A stretch of 64,000 nucleotides of DNA from Desulfuromonas sp. CSMB_57 (GTDB lineage Bacteria > Desulfobacterota > Desulfuromonadia > Desulfuromonadales > Syntrophotaleaceae), in the NCBI RefSeq assembly GCF_020194955.2, contig NZ_JAFCIY020000023.1, positions 310,001 to 374,000 of the forward strand. The letters are read 5' to 3'. Under the pieces are notes generated by a model. It did not search any database. It had not been told where the DNA came from and saw only the letters and a list, made by a program, of their open reading frames with translations. Below are positions 62,862 through 64,000 of this stretch, piece by piece; position 1 is the stretch's first letter; every line of letters starts with the position of its first letter. The position numbers and the translations under genes were made by a program.

Positions 62862-63908
62862 ATGAAGGCCTTGGATTCCACGGATATCAAGCGCATTATG
62901 GTACGCTCCACCAACTGGGTGGGCGATGTCGTCATGACCACGCCCGCCCTCGGTGCGTTGCGGGCCACCTTTCCCGAGGCCGAGATCGTCGTGGTGGCCA
63001 AGCCGGTTGTGGCGCCCCTGTTCGACCCGCATCCCTATTGCGACCGGGTACTGGTGTTCGACAAAAACGGTCCACACCGGGGCGTCAAAGGCCTGTTGCG
63101 CTTCGGCGCCATGCTGCGGCGGGAGCGTTTCGATCTGGCCGTGCTGTTTCAGAAGGCCATCGAAGCCGCCATCCTGGCGACCCTGGCGAGAATTCCCCAG
63201 CGGATCGGTTATCGCACCGACGGACGCGGTTTATTGCTGACCCATTCTCTGCCCTTCACCGAGGAAATCAGTCGCCGCCATCACACCCAACACTATCTGC
63301 ACCTGTTGCAATCCTTCGGCATCCAGGGCGGTGATGGCGGCCAACGGTTGCTGGTAACCGCCAATGAAGCGGAATGGGCCAAAGGAATGCTGCCCGGCGG
63401 TCCCTGGTTGGCCGTCAACCCGGGAGCCGCCTACGGTTCCGCAAAACGATGGATTCCCGGTCGCTTTGCCGAGGTGGGCGATCGCCTTGCGGAAGAGTTC
63501 GGGCTGCATCTCGTGCTGACCGGCGGGCCCGGTGAAAAGGAGATCGGTCGCGACATCGAGCAGGCCATGCGGCAGCCGGTTCTGAACCTCATCGGCAAAA
63601 CCACCCTTCGGCAGATGACGGCGGTTCTGTCCCGATGCCGCCTGGTGGTGACCAACGATTCCGGTCCCATGCATGTCGCGGCTGCATTGGGCATTCCCAT
63701 CGTCGCTATTTTTGGACCGACGGATCACACCACCACCCATCCCTATGGCGATGCATTTCGCATCGTTCGCCATGATTGCGAATGCGCCCCCTGTCTCAAA
63801 CGGATCTGTCCGACGGATCATCGATGCATGGAGGCGGTGACCGCCGGGGAGGTCATTGACGCGGCCCGTTCATTGTTGCAGGAGACCGGCGGCCATGCTG
63901 CTGAATAA
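62862..63908 (+). CDS. waaF: LPS heptosyltransferase II
   Basis: 348 residues from ATG 62862 with AGGAAAGAATC upstream. GT9 family: IMVRSTNWVGDVVMTTPALGALRATFP, RIPQRIGYRTDGRGLLLTH, LAVNPGAAYGSAKRW, LVVTNDSGPMHVAAALGIPIVAIFGPTD. It adds the second ADP-heptose to the inner core. The heptose pair is completed by a heptosyltransferase I not seen in this window. Confidence 0.93.
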   Translation: MKALDSTDIKRIMVRSTNWVGDVVMTTPALGALRATFPEAEIVVVAKPVVAPLFDPHPYCDRVLVFDKNGPHRGVKGLLRFGAMLRRERFDLAVLFQKAIEAAILATLARIPQRIGYRTDGRGLLLTHSLPFTEEISRRHHTQHYLHLLQSFGIQGGDGGQRLLVTANEAEWAKGMLPGGPWLAVNPGAAYGSAKRWIPGRFAEVGDRLAEEFGLHLVLTGGPGEKEIGRDIEQAMRQPVLNLIGKTTLRQMTAVLSRCRLVVTNDSGPMHVAAALGIPIVAIFGPTDHTTTHPYGDAFRIVRHDCECAPCLKRICPTDHRCMEAVTAGEVIDAARSLLQETGGHAAE

Positions 63909-63968
63909 CCCTGACGGACATCCTGGCCGGACCGGTCCATGCCATCCCGACTGTGGCGGGGGCTCCGT

Positions 63969-64000
63969 GTGAAAAAAGTCTGTTTCTTCAATAGCTCCAA
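63969..64000 (+). CDS. start of a probable glycosyltransferase (truncated by window end)
   Basis: GTG 63969 opens a frame reading VKKVCFFNSS up to the window edge, with GGCGGGGGC upstream. This N-terminus resembles group 1 glycosyltransferases of LPS core clusters, and the position after waaF agrees, but only ten residues are visible. Confidence 0.45.
   Translation, partial: MKKVCFFNSS

Noticed and set aside
63894-63971. 25-codon frame overlapping waaF end and the next gene start
   Set aside because: Too short, no ribosome binding site, composition without protein-like pattern.

Overview
The window is 64 kb of densely packed chromosome with strong G/C preference at third codon positions. 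Gene content suggests a Gram-negative, lipopolysaccharide-bearing anaerobe of the Desulfuromonadales (Geobacter, Pelobacter, Desulfuromonas relatives). The reasons are CheX-type phosphatases, a sigma-54 activator, a bifunctional GGDEF/HD-GYP protein, a CoA-acylating aldehyde dehydrogenase, an AmrA (AMMECR1-type) protein, and an lpx operon carrying two extra sugar-modifying genes. The placement is inference; no rRNA or other taxonomic marker is present, and no tRNA or CRISPR array was seen.

Layout. (1) 1-4520: a chemotaxis-type block with a 5'-truncated CheX, CheY, CheX and a CheC-like phosphatase fused to a degenerate receiver, facing a sigma-54 activator whose own receiver has lost its phosphorylation residues; a small unknown gene lies upstream of the activator. 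(2) 4521-5054: a gene-free stretch with DnaA-box-like palindromes. (3) 5055-12844: amrA-like gene, typA, a lipoprotein M48 protease, a small membrane protein, miaB, a PHP hydrolase and an M42 aminopeptidase. (4) 12844-13002: a MITE-like element flanked by TA, just upstream of guaB-guaA. (5) 16304-30237: WYL regulator, Maf protein, dnaE, accA, rlpA, tgt, ftsH, eno. (6) 29230-36341: phoH, 7TM-HD phosphodiesterase, ybeY, a DgkA-PAP2 fusion, corC, lnt. (7) 36514-39465: FIST sensor plus PAS-GGDEF-HD-GYP protein. (8) 39553-44738, minus strand: acyl-CoA ligase with XRE-cupin regulator, a 12-TM LuxR-type regulator and a CoA-acylating aldehyde dehydrogenase. (9) 45173-49917: prfB with programmed frameshift, lysS, lolC/E-lolD. 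(10) 50004-64000: outer-membrane biogenesis operon bamA-skp-lpxD-fabZ-lpxA-gnnA-gnnB-lpxB-msbA-waaA-lpxK/trm112-waaF and the first codons of a probable glycosyltransferase.

The last region covers most of the route from lipid A acylation to inner-core LPS, with the BamA and Skp assembly factors and, a little upstream, the Lol lipoprotein exporter. GnnA and GnnB between lpxA and lpxB imply a 2,3-diaminoglucose lipid A. Unusual features include heptanucleotide (CCTTCAG)n arrays at four gene 3' ends, two of which supply the stop codon; the MITE-like element; two domain fusions (DgkA-PAP2 and LpxK-Trm112, the latter with an internal ribosome binding site); and a 12-TM LuxR regulator beside an aldehyde/acyl-CoA module.
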